Assembly: GCA_938010045.1 (NCBI GenBank)
Contig: CALLFZ010000021.1
Span: 42,185-106,184, forward strand
DNA length: 64,000 bases
From: an uncultured bacterium
GTDB taxonomy: Bacteria; Verrucomicrobiota; Kiritimatiellia; PWTM01
Direction: 5' to 3'
Shown here: piece after piece, positions 8,813-17,847 of the stretch
Position numbering within the stretch: the first letter of the stretch is position 1
Layout of the letters: every line of letters begins with the position of its first letter
Notes under the pieces: model-generated
What the model saw: only the letters and a program-made list of their open reading frames with translations
Told to the model about the DNA's origin: nothing
Databases searched by the model: none
Position numbers and translations under genes: made by a program

Positions 8813-10237
8813 ATGCTGTTTCCGACGCTCACGTTCGCGGTGTTTTTTGCCGTGGTGTTCGCGGTGCAGTGGGCCCTGGCGGGCCGGCCGCGCGGCCGTA
8901 AGTGGTTCCTGCTGCTGGCCAGCTATGTGTTCTATGGCTGGTGGAACTGGCGGTTTCTCGGTCTGATCGCCGGGTCATCCCTGATCAACCATGCGATCGC
9001 GAGGGCCCTCGCGCGTTCGGAGTCGCCGCGCCGGCGGCGTGCATGGATCGCCCTCGCGACGGTCCTGAATCTCGGCGCGCTCGGCTTCTTCAAGTACTAC
9101 GGCTTCTTCGTCGTCAATGCGTATGCGCTGTGTTCGTGGCTCGGCGTGCGCTGCGCTCTTCCGTTGCTCGACGTCGTGCTGCCGGTCGGCATTTCGTTCT
9201 TCACCTTCCAGGCGATGAGCTACGTGTTTGACGTGGGGGCCCGCCGCATCCCGCCCGCGGCTTCGCTGCTCGATTTTGCGCTGTACCTCGCGTTGTTTCC
9301 GCAGCTCGTGGCGGGGCCGATCGTGCGCGCGCGCGATCTGCTGCCCCAAATCGAAACGCCGCCGACCCCGGCGCGGCTCGACGTGGGCGGCGCCGCCGTG
9401 CTCATCCTCGGCGGGCTGTTGAAGAAAGTCGTCATCGCGAACTGGCTCGGCGTGCGGCTCGTGGACCCGGTGTACGACCATCCCGAGGCATTCGGCCGAT
9501 GGGACGCGCTTGCGGCGGTCTACGGATACGCGGTGCAGCTCTACTGCGACTTCTCGGCCTACTCGGATATCGCGATCGGTGTCGCGCGGCTGCTCGGCTT
9601 TCAATTCCCCGGCAACTTCGACGCCCCCTACGGGGCTTCGTCGGTGCAGGAATTCTGGCGCCGCTGGCATATTTCGCTGTCCACCTGGTTGCGCGATTAC
9701 CTCTACGTGCCGCTCGGGGGCTCGCGCGGCGGATTCGCGCGCACGGCCTTCTGCCTGATGGCCACCTTCCTGCTCGGCGGGCTCTGGCATGGCGCGGGCT
9801 GGAACTTCGTGCTCTGGGGCGCGCTGCACGGCACGTACCTCATCATCGAGCGGGCGATTTGGGCCCGGTACGGCGGCGCCGCGAAGGCGGTGGCACGGCT
9901 GCCCCGGTGGACGCGCTTCGCGCTGACGCTGCTGACGTTTCACCTCGTCGGGCTCACCTACGTGTTTTTCCGCGCGCGCGCCTTGGCCGACGCCCTGGAG
10001 TTGCTGAGCGCATTCTCGCGCGCGGGCGCGCCCACCCGGATCACCGCACCCCTCGTGGGCCTCCTCGTGATCGGATGGGCGATGCAGGGGTTGGACGGCC
10101 ATCGCGCGGACGGTCTCGCGCGTCGCGTCGCCGCGATGCCGCCGGTGCTCGTGGGCGCGCTCGCCGCCCTCGCCGTCGCGGTGATCTTCGGACTCGGACC
10201 GCGCGGCGTCGCTCCGTTCATCTACTTCCAGTTCTAG
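8813..10237 (+). CDS. MBOAT family O-acyltransferase (AlgI-like)
   Basis: A 474-residue polytopic membrane protein of the AlgI/DltB type, which moves acyl groups across the membrane to acetylate polysaccharides. It has the family opening (FPTLTFAVFFAVVF, WFLLLASYVFYGWW), QLVAGPIVRARDLLPQ near 165-180, EFWRRWHISLSTWLRDYLYVPLGG near 280-303, and GLWHGAGWNFVLWGALHG with the catalytic His H326 and conserved H339. It begins 16 bases after the deacetylase-porin fusion, so the two are probably cotranscribed. The partner that transfers the acyl group in the periplasm would be an SGNH protein such as the one at 11522. Confidence 0.93.
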   Translation: MLFPTLTFAVFFAVVFAVQWALAGRPRGRKWFLLLASYVFYGWWNWRFLGLIAGSSLINHAIARALARSESPRRRRAWIALATVLNLGALGFFKYYGFFVVNAYALCSWLGVRCALPLLDVVLPVGISFFTFQAMSYVFDVGARRIPPAASLLDFALYLALFPQLVAGPIVRARDLLPQIETPPTPARLDVGGAAVLILGGLLKKVVIANWLGVRLVDPVYDHPEAFGRWDALAAVYGYAVQLYCDFSAYSDIAIGVARLLGFQFPGNFDAPYGASSVQEFWRRWHISLSTWLRDYLYVPLGGSRGGFARTAFCLMATFLLGGLWHGAGWNFVLWGALHGTYLIIERAIWARYGGAAKAVARLPRWTRFALTLLTFHLVGLTYVFFRARALADALELLSAFSRAGAPTRITAPLVGLLVIGWAMQGLDGHRADGLARRVAAMPPVLVGALAALAVAVIFGLGPRGVAPFIYFQF

Positions 10238-10247
10238 GGGGAATCGT

Positions 10248-10550
10248 ATGGGCTCAGAAGGGTCAGCGGGTTCGGTGGACGCCGCCGGACGGACGCGGCG
10301 CGACGCGGCGCGGACGGTGGCGGTGTTCTACCTCGCGGCCGCGCTGCTGAACGGCCCGGCCATCCTTCGCACCGCGGAGAGGCTCGAGCACGGGGGTGTC
10401 GCACAACAGTTTCTCGTCGCACTTGCGGGGCCGCTCGCACGGATCTCGCGCGGGTTGGGAGTGGACCGGCTCCGCGCGGCGGCCGAGCGGCTCGCGGACC
10501 GCTGGTTCGCGGAATGCCCCCCCGCGCCCTCCGCCGGATCGGCGCACTGA
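10248..10550 (+). CDS. Small membrane-anchored protein of the exopolysaccharide locus
   Basis: A 100-residue product beginning ten bases after the MBOAT stop, with a GGGGG stretch as possible ribosome site. It has one hydrophobic segment at about 22-38 (TVAVFYLAAALLNGPAIL) and an amphipathic stretch with ISRGLGVDRLRAAAERLADRW. I recall similar anchor and linker regions at the N-terminus of DUF459/SGNH proteins paired with MBOAT enzymes, so this could be a separated N-terminal anchor of the SGNH partner at 11522; that is inference. The repeat island starts directly after its stop. Function is unknown. Confidence 0.6.
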   Translation: MGSEGSAGSVDAAGRTRRDAARTVAVFYLAAALLNGPAILRTAERLEHGGVAQQFLVALAGPLARISRGLGVDRLRAAAERLADRWFAECPPAPSAGSAH

Positions 10551-11521
10551 CCGAGCCGATGGCGTTGTAGATGATCGGGAGACTGGGAACAGATCTGGCC
10601 CCACGGGCCCAATCGCAAGCCCGAGGGGGATCAGCATCTGGCAACCCTTTCGGTTCCCTGCGCCCACCTGCGGCCTTGCAAAATGGTGCCTGTCCCCATG
10701 ACACCCCATGACACCTAGGCAGGTGCGACCGCCGCGGTTGGCTTCCCGCCCATGGGGACAGGCACGTGGGGACAGGCACGTGGCAAATGGGGACAGGCAC
10801 GTGGCAACCCGATAGCCTTTGAGCTCATGCGACCGGTGATGTGCCTGTCCCCGACCTGCGCCCAGAGAGGCGAAGAGGTGCCTGTCCCCATGACGCCATG
10901 ACGCCATGACGGCTCCATGAGGATTCCGCGTCGGGTGAGGCGAAGCGACTATGGCCGGGCACCCGGCCGACACGCCGTGCCTGCCCCCATCGCCTGCCCC
11001 CATCGCCTGTCCCCATCGCGCTCCCCATCGCCGGGGCACCAGAACCCGGGAGGTGCCTGGCCCCAACTGCAATCCCAGGTTGTGTGCCCCCGGGGAGGCA
11101 TCAAAGCTGGCAGTCAAAGCTGCCTGTCCCCTGGGAGGCGCAGAACGCGTGTAGCCGTCCCGCAACGCGCTCGGGAGCTTCTCGGCCGGCAGGGTCAAGC
11201 ATTTGCGTGTTTTGCGGAAGAGTGGAAAACACTGGCGAATGGCGCGGAGTCGTTGGGTGAGCGATGCTTCGATCACTTCGCCGAGGCCTCGATTGGCCTT
11301 TCATTCCCCAACAGCCCAATCGGCTCGCCGTTGACCGCATCGCCCTTCCAATGGAACTGCAGTGGAATGAAGATGCAGAGATTCTCGTGCGGTCGGATGT
11401 GGGCACTCACTCGGTCGAGGGGAGCGCGCGACGGTCGTCCGATCTCCAACACCATTCGCTTCAGCGGCTTGCCCGCTGTGCCCGTCTCCCGCAAACTGGA
11501 TCCGTTCGGAGGTGTTGAACG
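10551..11521. repeat. REP-like repeat island 1 (GGGGACAGGCAC family)
   Basis: About 970 bases without a recognisable gene. The core GGGGACAGGCAC, or its complement, occurs at 10686, 10754, 10768, 10789, 10841 and 10878, with degenerate copies near 10979, 11052 and 11119. Spacers include short CATGACGCC repeats, and 10983-11030 holds a loose tandem of CCTGCCCCCATCG. Both orientations are present, as in REP/BIME clusters. The final 300 bases (about 11210-11521) hold one copy of the CGTTGGGG-type element at 11240-11271 and nothing else I recognise. Open frames across the island encode VPVP/GDRH artefacts. No RAYT transposase is visible in the window. Confidence 0.85.
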
Positions 11522-12217
11522 ATGCGACGATGGATGATGGCGGTGATCGGCGCGGTGGCGTGTGCGACGTCAGCCGGCGCGCAGGGCGCTGCGCGCGAGG
11601 TGCTCGTGTGCGGCGACTCGCTCATGCAGACGGTCTCGCGTTCGATCGTGCGACAGCTCTCCTCGAACCCGTCCGTGAAGATCACGCCGATCGTCTCCAT
11701 CGGCACCGGCCTCGCTCGGCCGGACGTCTTCGACTGGCCCGCGAAGCTGCGCGAGGCGGCCGCCAGCCGGCCCGCCGCTGCGGTGATCCTGCTCGGCGCG
11801 AATGACGGCCAAAATCTGCGCACCGCGTCCGGTGCGGTCGCGGCGAACGGAACGCCGGAGTGGGAGCGCGAATACGCCGGCCGCGTGGCGTCGGTGCTGC
11901 AGGCGCTGAAGCAGGCCGGCGTGGGGCACATCCTATGGGTCGGACTACCGGACATGCGGGACTCGAAGCTCCACGACGACGCACAGCGGATCAATCGTCT
12001 CGTCCGGTCGGAATGCGGGCGGGTACCGGGCGCCGAGTTCTTCGACATTGTTCCGCTGTTCAGTCCGAAGCCCGGCACCTTCAGCTCCTACATCATCCGG
12101 TCTGGCGGCAAGGTCGTGCAGGTCCGCGCCAGCGATGGCATCCACTTCAACGCGGAGGGGGCGGATATTCTCGCGCAGGCGATTCGCGAACAGCTCGAAG
12201 CGAAATTGCTGAAGTAA
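11522..12217 (+). CDS. Secreted SGNH/GDSL hydrolase (DUF459-like)
   Basis: A 231-residue protein with a signal peptide (about 1-22, ending SAGAQGA). The SGNH blocks are intact: CGDSLMQ with Ser33, GTGLARPDVFDWP, the LLGANDGQ block, and DGIHF with D205 and H208 as the remaining triad members. DUF459-type SGNH proteins often sit beside MBOAT acyltransferases and act as periplasmic O-acetyl transferases or esterases on polysaccharides. Here the MBOAT gene lies 1.3 kb upstream, separated by a small anchor gene and the repeat island. Direction and family argue that it belongs to the same modification pathway, though it may have its own promoter. Confidence 0.85.
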   Translation: MRRWMMAVIGAVACATSAGAQGAAREVLVCGDSLMQTVSRSIVRQLSSNPSVKITPIVSIGTGLARPDVFDWPAKLREAAASRPAAAVILLGANDGQNLRTASGAVAANGTPEWEREYAGRVASVLQALKQAGVGHILWVGLPDMRDSKLHDDAQRINRLVRSECGRVPGAEFFDIVPLFSPKPGTFSSYIIRSGGKVVQVRASDGIHFNAEGADILAQAIREQLEAKLLK

Positions 12218-12275
12218 GTCTTCCTGGGCCGGCCGGCGTCGCCTGCGCCTGCCGCGCCGCCGTCAAATCGTCGCC

Positions 12276-12288
12276 TCCAAGGATTGGA
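12276..12288. repeat. TCCAANNNTTGGA palindrome, copy 1
   Basis: TCCAAGGATTGGA in the intergenic gap between the SGNH gene and mgtE. The same 5-bp inverted arms with a 3-base centre recur at 33797, 33829 and 62608, always outside genes. Function unknown; this could be a regulator site or a dispersed repeat remnant. Confidence 0.5.
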
Positions 12289-12424
12289 TGGCTCGGCCCG
12301 ACGGCGTTCCAAGCCTTGGGCGCCGGTTGCGATCGCGGGGCGGCGTGCGATGGCGCCCGACTGCGCGTATACTCCGCGCACGCGCCGCGGCAGGCGGACT
12401 TCGCCCTGGAGCGTGGGGTGGCCG

Positions 12425-13795
12425 ATGCTTCTCTCCGAACTGTTGAAGGTTGACATCGTCGAGATGGTCGAGGCCGGCGAGTGGAACGAGCTCCGCCAGT
12501 TCCTCGCCGGTCAACCCGCGCCGGAAATCGCGGAATTGCTGAGCACCCTTGACCGCCGCACCGCATTGGTGGTCTTCCGGCTGCTGCCGCGGGCGCAAGC
12601 GGCCGCCGTGTTCTCTCTGCTCGACACCGATGTCCAGAACCGGATGATCGAGCATCTCGCCTCCGAAGACGTCCGCGAGGTGCTCACGCGACTGACCCCG
12701 GACGACCGCACCGCGCTGTTCGAAGAGCTGCCCGCCGCCGTGACGCAACGGTTGCTCGACCTGCTGCCCGAATCGCAGCGGCGTGAGTCTCTCACGCTGC
12801 TCAGCTATCCCGAGGGCAGCGTCGGCCGACTGATGACGACCGCCTGGGTCCGGGTACGGCCCGAGTGGACCGCGGCGGAGACGATCGAGCATTTGCGATT
12901 GCACGGCCGCGACAGCGAGACGATGGCCGTGCTGTACGTCACGGACGATCAAGGCCGCCTCACCGCCTCGATCCCGCTGCGGCGGGTCGTGCTCGCGCCT
13001 CCGTCGACGCTGCTGCGGGACCTGATGGACGCGGGTCCCGGGCCGGTGCTGCGCTCCATGCAGTCTGAAGAAGAGGCCGTCGCGATTTTTAAGAAGTATG
13101 ACGCCCACGCGCTGCCCGTGGTGGACGACGACGGTGTGCTGCTGGGGATCGTCACGTCGGACGACATCCTCGCCGTCGCGCAGGCGGCCACGACGGAGGA
13201 CTTCCACAAGATCGCGAAGGTGTCGCCGCTGGAGGGCAGTCTGCGGCGTGCGCGTCTCTGGGACCTGTACCGCCGCCGCATCGGATGGCTGCTCACCTTG
13301 ATTGGCGTCAACATGTTCTCAACGGCAGCGCTCGCGCACTTTCAATCGGACTACGACCGCGACGAGCTTCGGTCGCTGCTCGTGGTGTTGGTGTCGTTTC
13401 TGCCCCTGATCATCGATAGCGGCGGCAACGCCGGATCGCAGACCGCGACACTTGCGATCCGTTCGATGGCGCTTGGGGAAATCCGCCGAGGCATGATCCT
13501 GCCACTGGTCGTTCGGGAGCTGCGCGTGAGCGTCGTGCTGGGGCTCATCCTCGCCGCGGGCGTGTTTGTGTTGGGGCTGACGCGCGGAACCGCATGGGTG
13601 GCCCAAGTGGTGGCGATCAGCATGTTGGTGGTCATTGTGTTCGGAAGCTCCATCGGCCTCTTGCTGCCGCTGGCCCTCCGTCGGCTCGGACTGGACCCGG
13701 CGGCGGCCGGCGCGCCGCTGATCACATCGCTGGCGGACATCGGCGGCATCGTCATCTATTTTTCGATCGCGCGCGTGGTGTTGCTGAGAGGATAG
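12425..13795 (+). CDS. mgtE: Magnesium transporter MgtE, first copy
   Basis: A 456-residue Mg2+ channel/transporter. The N-terminal superhelical domain spans about 1-130, a CBS pair about 131-260 (GSVGRLMTTAWV, LPVVDDDGVLLGIVTSDDIL), and five membrane segments follow, with LIIDSGGNAGSQTATLAIR and PLITSLADIGGIVIYF; the Asp of the last motif is the known Mg2+-selective residue. The ATG at 12425 was chosen because the family start is MLLSELLKVDIVEMV; the open frame upstream to 12284 is not conserved. I looked for an M-box riboswitch upstream and saw none. The stop is only two bases from a second mgtE. Confidence 0.93.
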   Translation: MLLSELLKVDIVEMVEAGEWNELRQFLAGQPAPEIAELLSTLDRRTALVVFRLLPRAQAAAVFSLLDTDVQNRMIEHLASEDVREVLTRLTPDDRTALFEELPAAVTQRLLDLLPESQRRESLTLLSYPEGSVGRLMTTAWVRVRPEWTAAETIEHLRLHGRDSETMAVLYVTDDQGRLTASIPLRRVVLAPPSTLLRDLMDAGPGPVLRSMQSEEEAVAIFKKYDAHALPVVDDDGVLLGIVTSDDILAVAQAATTEDFHKIAKVSPLEGSLRRARLWDLYRRRIGWLLTLIGVNMFSTAALAHFQSDYDRDELRSLLVVLVSFLPLIIDSGGNAGSQTATLAIRSMALGEIRRGMILPLVVRELRVSVVLGLILAAGVFVLGLTRGTAWVAQVVAISMLVVIVFGSSIGLLLPLALRRLGLDPAAAGAPLITSLADIGGIVIYFSIARVVLLRG

Positions 13796-13797
13796 GG

Positions 13798-15153
13798 ATG
13801 CCGCCGGTGGTTCCATTGCTGAAGCCCGATATTCTCGACCTGATTGAGGCCGGGCAGTGGAGCGACCTGCGAGAGTTTCTCGCTCGTCAACCCGCGCCGG
13901 AGATCGCGGAGCTGCTCGCCTCGGTCGAGCATCCGAAGGACCGCCTGATCCTTTTCCGACTGCTGCCCCAACAACTGGCCGACGACGTCTTCGCGAACCT
14001 CTCGGCGGACTTGCAGACGGCGCTCATCGAGCACATGGCCAACGACGAGGTGCGCGGCGTGTTGTTGCGCCTTTCGCCGGACGACCGCACCGCGCTCTTC
14101 GAGGACATGCCGGCCCGCGTGACGCGGCGTCTGCTCGCCCTGCTGCCCGATTCCGCGCGTCAGGCCGCGATGGAACTGCTCAACTATCCCGAGGGCAGCG
14201 TCGGGCGGCTCATGACCACCGCCTATGTGCGGATCCGCCCCGAGTGGACGCGCGAGCAGGTGCTCGATCACATCCGCCAGTGGGGACGCGACAGCGAAAC
14301 GCTGGCGATGCTCTATGTGACCGATGAGCGCGGCCGGTTGCTGGACGACATCCCGCTGCGTCGCGTCATTCTCGCGGAGCCGGGCACGCTCGTCGTGGAC
14401 ATGATGGATCATCGGTTCGTCGCGTTGACCGCCCATCAAGAGCGCGCGCAGGCGGTGCAGATGTTTCGCAAATACGGTCTATTTGCGATGCCCGTGGTGG
14501 ACCGGGAGGGGATGTTGCTGGGCATCGTCACGCTCGACGACATCCTCGACGTCGAGGAAATGGAGTCGACGGGCGACTTTCACCGCATCGCGACGGTCCG
14601 CCCGCTCGAGACCAGCTTCACGGAGGCGAGCGTCGGATTGCTCGTCCGGCGGCGGGTTGGGTGGCTGATGGCGCTGCTCGGCATCAACGTGTTCTCGGGC
14701 TCGGGCATCGTCGCGTTCGAGGACGTGATTTCCGCGAACATGGCGCTGGTGTTTTTCCTGCCGCTGCTGATCGACAGCGGCGGCAATGCGGCCTCGCAGA
14801 GCGCGACGCTCGTGATCCGCGCGCTGGCGATCGGCGACATCCGATTGCGAGACTGGCTGCGGATGGCGGGCCGCGAGTTTGCGCAAGCTTCATGGATCGG
14901 GCTGACGATGGCCGCGGGCGTGTTCGCGCTTGGGGTCTGGCGCAGCGGATTCGCGATCGGAGTGGTTGTGGCGCTGGCGATGTTTTCGGTCGTTCTGCTC
15001 AACTGTTTGATCGGTGTTCTGCTGCCGTTCGGGCTCGCCCGTGCGCGGCTGGATCCCGCCGCGGCGAGTGTGCCGCTCATCACGTCGATCGCGGATGTCA
15101 CGGGTGTGTTTGTCTACTTTTTGATCGCGCGCGCATGGTTGGCGAGGATGTGA
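13798..15153 (+). CDS. mgtE: Magnesium transporter MgtE, second tandem copy
   Basis: A 451-residue paralogue of the preceding gene with the same order: N domain, CBS pair (LPLRRVILAEPG region and MPVVDREGMLLGIVTLDDIL), then the channel domain with LLIDSGGNAASQSATLVIR and PLITSIADVTGVFVYF. The ion-selectivity Asp is kept. It begins two bases after the first copy's stop, so both are on one transcript. The copies look roughly half identical by eye, suggesting an old duplication or pairing of two divergent forms; a heteromeric channel is possible but untested. The frame reads open back to 13594, but that part is the shadow of copy one. Confidence 0.93.
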   Translation: MPPVVPLLKPDILDLIEAGQWSDLREFLARQPAPEIAELLASVEHPKDRLILFRLLPQQLADDVFANLSADLQTALIEHMANDEVRGVLLRLSPDDRTALFEDMPARVTRRLLALLPDSARQAAMELLNYPEGSVGRLMTTAYVRIRPEWTREQVLDHIRQWGRDSETLAMLYVTDERGRLLDDIPLRRVILAEPGTLVVDMMDHRFVALTAHQERAQAVQMFRKYGLFAMPVVDREGMLLGIVTLDDILDVEEMESTGDFHRIATVRPLETSFTEASVGLLVRRRVGWLMALLGINVFSGSGIVAFEDVISANMALVFFLPLLIDSGGNAASQSATLVIRALAIGDIRLRDWLRMAGREFAQASWIGLTMAAGVFALGVWRSGFAIGVVVALAMFSVVLLNCLIGVLLPFGLARARLDPAAASVPLITSIADVTGVFVYFLIARAWLARM

Positions 15154-15194
15154 GGTGTCTCGTCGGCGCGCGCGACCCACACGGAGGTACAGCG

Positions 15195-17798
15195 ATGACG
15201 CACGCATGGCTCAGCGGGGCGGGGACGGTCCTGATCGGAATCGCGGTCGCGGCGGAAGACCTCGTGCCGTTTGCACCGCCCTGGGATGACGCGGCCGAGG
15301 GGCCGCTCGACTTGCGGCCGGTGTTCCAGCAGTCGGCCGACTCGATCCGACCGATCCGCGTGCGGGACGGCCATCTCGTCGCCGGCGGCGAGCGCGTGCG
15401 CCTGTTCGGCGTGAACTTCACGGCCGCCGCGAACTTTCCCGCGCCGGAGGACGCGCCGAAGATCGCGGCCCGGCTGGCGAGCCACGGCGTCAACGCGGTG
15501 CGTTTCCACTTCCTCGACGCGGTGTGGGGCGAGCCGCGCCTGATCCGATATGAGAGTGGATCCTGGACGAACTGGAACGAGGATGCTCTGCGCCAGCTGG
15601 ACGTGTTTTTGCACGAGCTGAAACGACAGGGCATCTACTGGAACATCAATCTGCTGGTGGGGCGACGGTTTGGCGTCGGCGATGGGGTGGACCCATTGAT
15701 TCAGCAGCTCGACTGGAAAGCCGCCCACGCCGTTGGATGTTTTCACCGGCCGCATCTGGAGGCGCAAAAAGCCTACGCGCGCCGGCTGCTCGACCGCACC
15801 AATACGGTGAGCCGCGTGCGCATTGCGGATGACCCCGCGCTGGCGGTGGTCGAGATCAACAACGAAAACGGTCTGATCCACACCTGGATGGGGGGCCAGT
15901 TCGACGAACTGCCGGAGGTATTCGCGACCGATCTGCAGGCGCAATGGAACCGATGGCTCGCGGCGAGATATTCCGCGGCCGCGGCCATGGCGGCGGCGTG
16001 GGGGGCACGCAGCGAACCACTCGGGCCGGAGCTGCTCACGAACGCCGATTTCCGGGCGGGCGCATCCGGCTGGGTGCTCGAACGGCACCGCGGCGCGCGG
16101 GCGCGTGTCGAGGCCTCCCATGGCGTTGCGACCGTACAGATTGAAGACGCGGCCGACGGCGGTTCGGCGGTGCAGTTCAACCAACCCGGGTTTGCGGTGC
16201 GGCGCGGAGCGCTCTATACGGTCCGCTTCCGTGTGGCGGCTGACCGTCCGCGCCGCCTCTCGGCCAACGTCATGCAGGCGCACGCCCCGTGGGAGGCCGT
16301 TGGGTGGAGCGCCCGGATCGAGGCGAAACCCGAGTGGACCTCGTATGAGTTCGTGTTCGAGGCCGACCGCGATGATTCCCGGGTTCGGTTCGGATTCGCG
16401 GACCTCGCGCAAGCGGGAGCGACCTTTCGGTTTGCGGATCTATCGGTGCGGCCGGGCGGGCGGATCGGGCCGGCGGAGGACGAGTGTCCGGCGCGTGGTA
16501 CGGTGCGCTGGCCGAGGCGGAATGAACGGCGTGTCGTGAGCGAAGGACAGCGGCGAGACTGGATCCGATTTCTGTGGGAGACCGAGCGGGCGTACTGGAA
16601 CGAGATGCGCCGGTATTTAATCGACGAGCTCCACGTTCGCGCCCCGGTGGTGGGCACGACGGTGATGACCTCAACGCCGCGGCTGATGGGAGAGTTCGAG
16701 CTGGTGGACACCCACAGCTACTGGCAGCACCCACGTTGGCCCGGCCGACCTTGGGACCCCGACCACTGGATCGTCGATCCGCGCTCGATGGTGGACTCTC
16801 CTCGCGAGGCGACCGTCCGCGGTCTTTCGTGGCAGCGGGTCAAGGGGCGGCCGCACATGGTCAGCGAATACAACCATCCCGCGCCGAATCCACATGCGGG
16901 CGAGGGGCCGCTGATGCTCGCGATCTGGGGCTGCCTCCAGGACTGGGACGCGATTTTCCTCTACACGTGGGCGCACGGCCACGATACGCTGAAGCCGGGT
17001 CGAATTCCCGGCTACTTCGATATTGGCCAGCACCCGACGATTCTGGCCAACCTGCGCCCCGCGGCGATCGCGTTCCGTCGATGCGATCTGGCGCCGGGTC
17101 GGGAGCTGGTCACCGCGCCATGGTCGAAAGACCGGGAACTCGCCGCCATTACGGAGCGCGGCCGTGCGTGGGATGTGGCGGGCCTGGGGCACTCAGGGCT
17201 GCCGCTGGACGCGGCGCTCGAACGGCGCGTCGCTCTCGATCTCGATGCGGTGGACACGAACGCCGCGCCGGCCGCCCCCGAGTCGGACCGCCGCGAATGG
17301 CGCGCTGACACCGGGCAGATCGAATGGCGGCTGCTGGAGCCGGGTCGTGGGCGACTCGTGGTGCGCGCGCCCCGCTTCCGGGCCGCGCTGGGACGCATCG
17401 CGGACGCAGTCGTGGATCTGGGCGACGGCATGAGCGTTCGTGTCGGCGCGACGCGACTCGGCTCAGCGACCTTTGCGGTCACGGTGATCGAGGGTGAGTC
17501 GGTCGTTCGCGGACCGATGCGGGCCATTGTCGCCGCCACGGCGTACACGGAAAACACCGACATGCGCTGGACGTCGCCCGAGATGCGGTCCGTTGGCCGG
17601 AACTGGGGTCGGGCGCCGAGTCGAATCGAACCCGTTCGCTTCGAGTTGCGCGTGCCCGGCGCCCGCGGCGCGCTGCAGCCGCTCGACGAGCGCGGACGTC
17701 CGGCCGGTCCGCCGCTCGCGATGCGCGACGGCGTCGTCAACATCGAGCAGACGGGCACGCTCTGGTATGAGTTGCGACTTGAGTCGCCGTCTCCTTGA
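15195..17798 (+). CDS. Secreted GH-A clan glycoside hydrolase with carbohydrate-binding domain
   Basis: An 867-residue exported enzyme; ATG at 15195 with GGAGG eight bases upstream and a short signal peptide (about 1-20). The catalytic barrel starts with VRLFGVNFTAAANFP near 70 and places the acid/base in VVEINNENG (E224) and the nucleophile in PHMVSEYNHP (E558), the GH-A pattern seen in GH5/GH39-like families. Between them, about 280-420, is an inserted jelly-roll carbohydrate-binding module (NADFRAGASGW onward). The C-terminal 230 residues form a beta-rich domain. The substrate is not evident; sulfatases and rhamnosidase downstream suggest a complex plant or algal glycan. The family number is left open. 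Confidence 0.8.
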   Translation: MTHAWLSGAGTVLIGIAVAAEDLVPFAPPWDDAAEGPLDLRPVFQQSADSIRPIRVRDGHLVAGGERVRLFGVNFTAAANFPAPEDAPKIAARLASHGVNAVRFHFLDAVWGEPRLIRYESGSWTNWNEDALRQLDVFLHELKRQGIYWNINLLVGRRFGVGDGVDPLIQQLDWKAAHAVGCFHRPHLEAQKAYARRLLDRTNTVSRVRIADDPALAVVEINNENGLIHTWMGGQFDELPEVFATDLQAQWNRWLAARYSAAAAMAAAWGARSEPLGPELLTNADFRAGASGWVLERHRGARARVEASHGVATVQIEDAADGGSAVQFNQPGFAVRRGALYTVRFRVAADRPRRLSANVMQAHAPWEAVGWSARIEAKPEWTSYEFVFEADRDDSRVRFGFADLAQAGATFRFADLSVRPGGRIGPAEDECPARGTVRWPRRNERRVVSEGQRRDWIRFLWETERAYWNEMRRYLIDELHVRAPVVGTTVMTSTPRLMGEFELVDTHSYWQHPRWPGRPWDPDHWIVDPRSMVDSPREATVRGLSWQRVKGRPHMVSEYNHPAPNPHAGEGPLMLAIWGCLQDWDAIFLYTWAHGHDTLKPGRIPGYFDIGQHPTILANLRPAAIAFRRCDLAPGRELVTAPWSKDRELAAITERGRAWDVAGLGHSGLPLDAALERRVALDLDAVDTNAAPAAPESDRREWRADTGQIEWRLLEPGRGRLVVRAPRFRAALGRIADAVVDLGDGMSVRVGATRLGSATFAVTVIEGESVVRGPMRAIVAATAYTENTDMRWTSPEMRSVGRNWGRAPSRIEPVRFELRVPGARGALQPLDERGRPAGPPLAMRDGVVNIEQTGTLWYELRLESPSP

Positions 17799-17813
17799 GC
17801 GTTCGCGGTTGTG

Positions 17814-17847
17814 TCATTTTGTGCAAAAAAAAGATCATTTTGTGCAA
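17814..17847. promoter_or_regulatory. Two 13-bp direct repeats 21 bp apart (candidate operator)
   Basis: TCATTTTGTGCAA occurs at 17814-17826 and again at 17835-17847, identical, separated start-to-start by 21 bp (two helical turns). The stretch is AT-rich in a very GC-rich region and sits between the GH-A gene and the downstream cluster beginning at 17965. Direct repeats at 21 bp are the classic arrangement bound by AraC/XylS-type regulators. No regulator gene is adjacent. Confidence 0.5.

Noticed and set aside
10263..11276. Long minus-strand open frame across repeat island 1
   Set aside because: Its residues come from repeated GGGGACAGGCAC and neighbouring DNA, with no family pattern or ribosome site.
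12218..12424. Mg2+ riboswitch ahead of mgtE
   Set aside because: No M-box-like conserved loops or helices can be seen in the 207-base gap; only a TCCAA palindrome and a stray TATACT were found.
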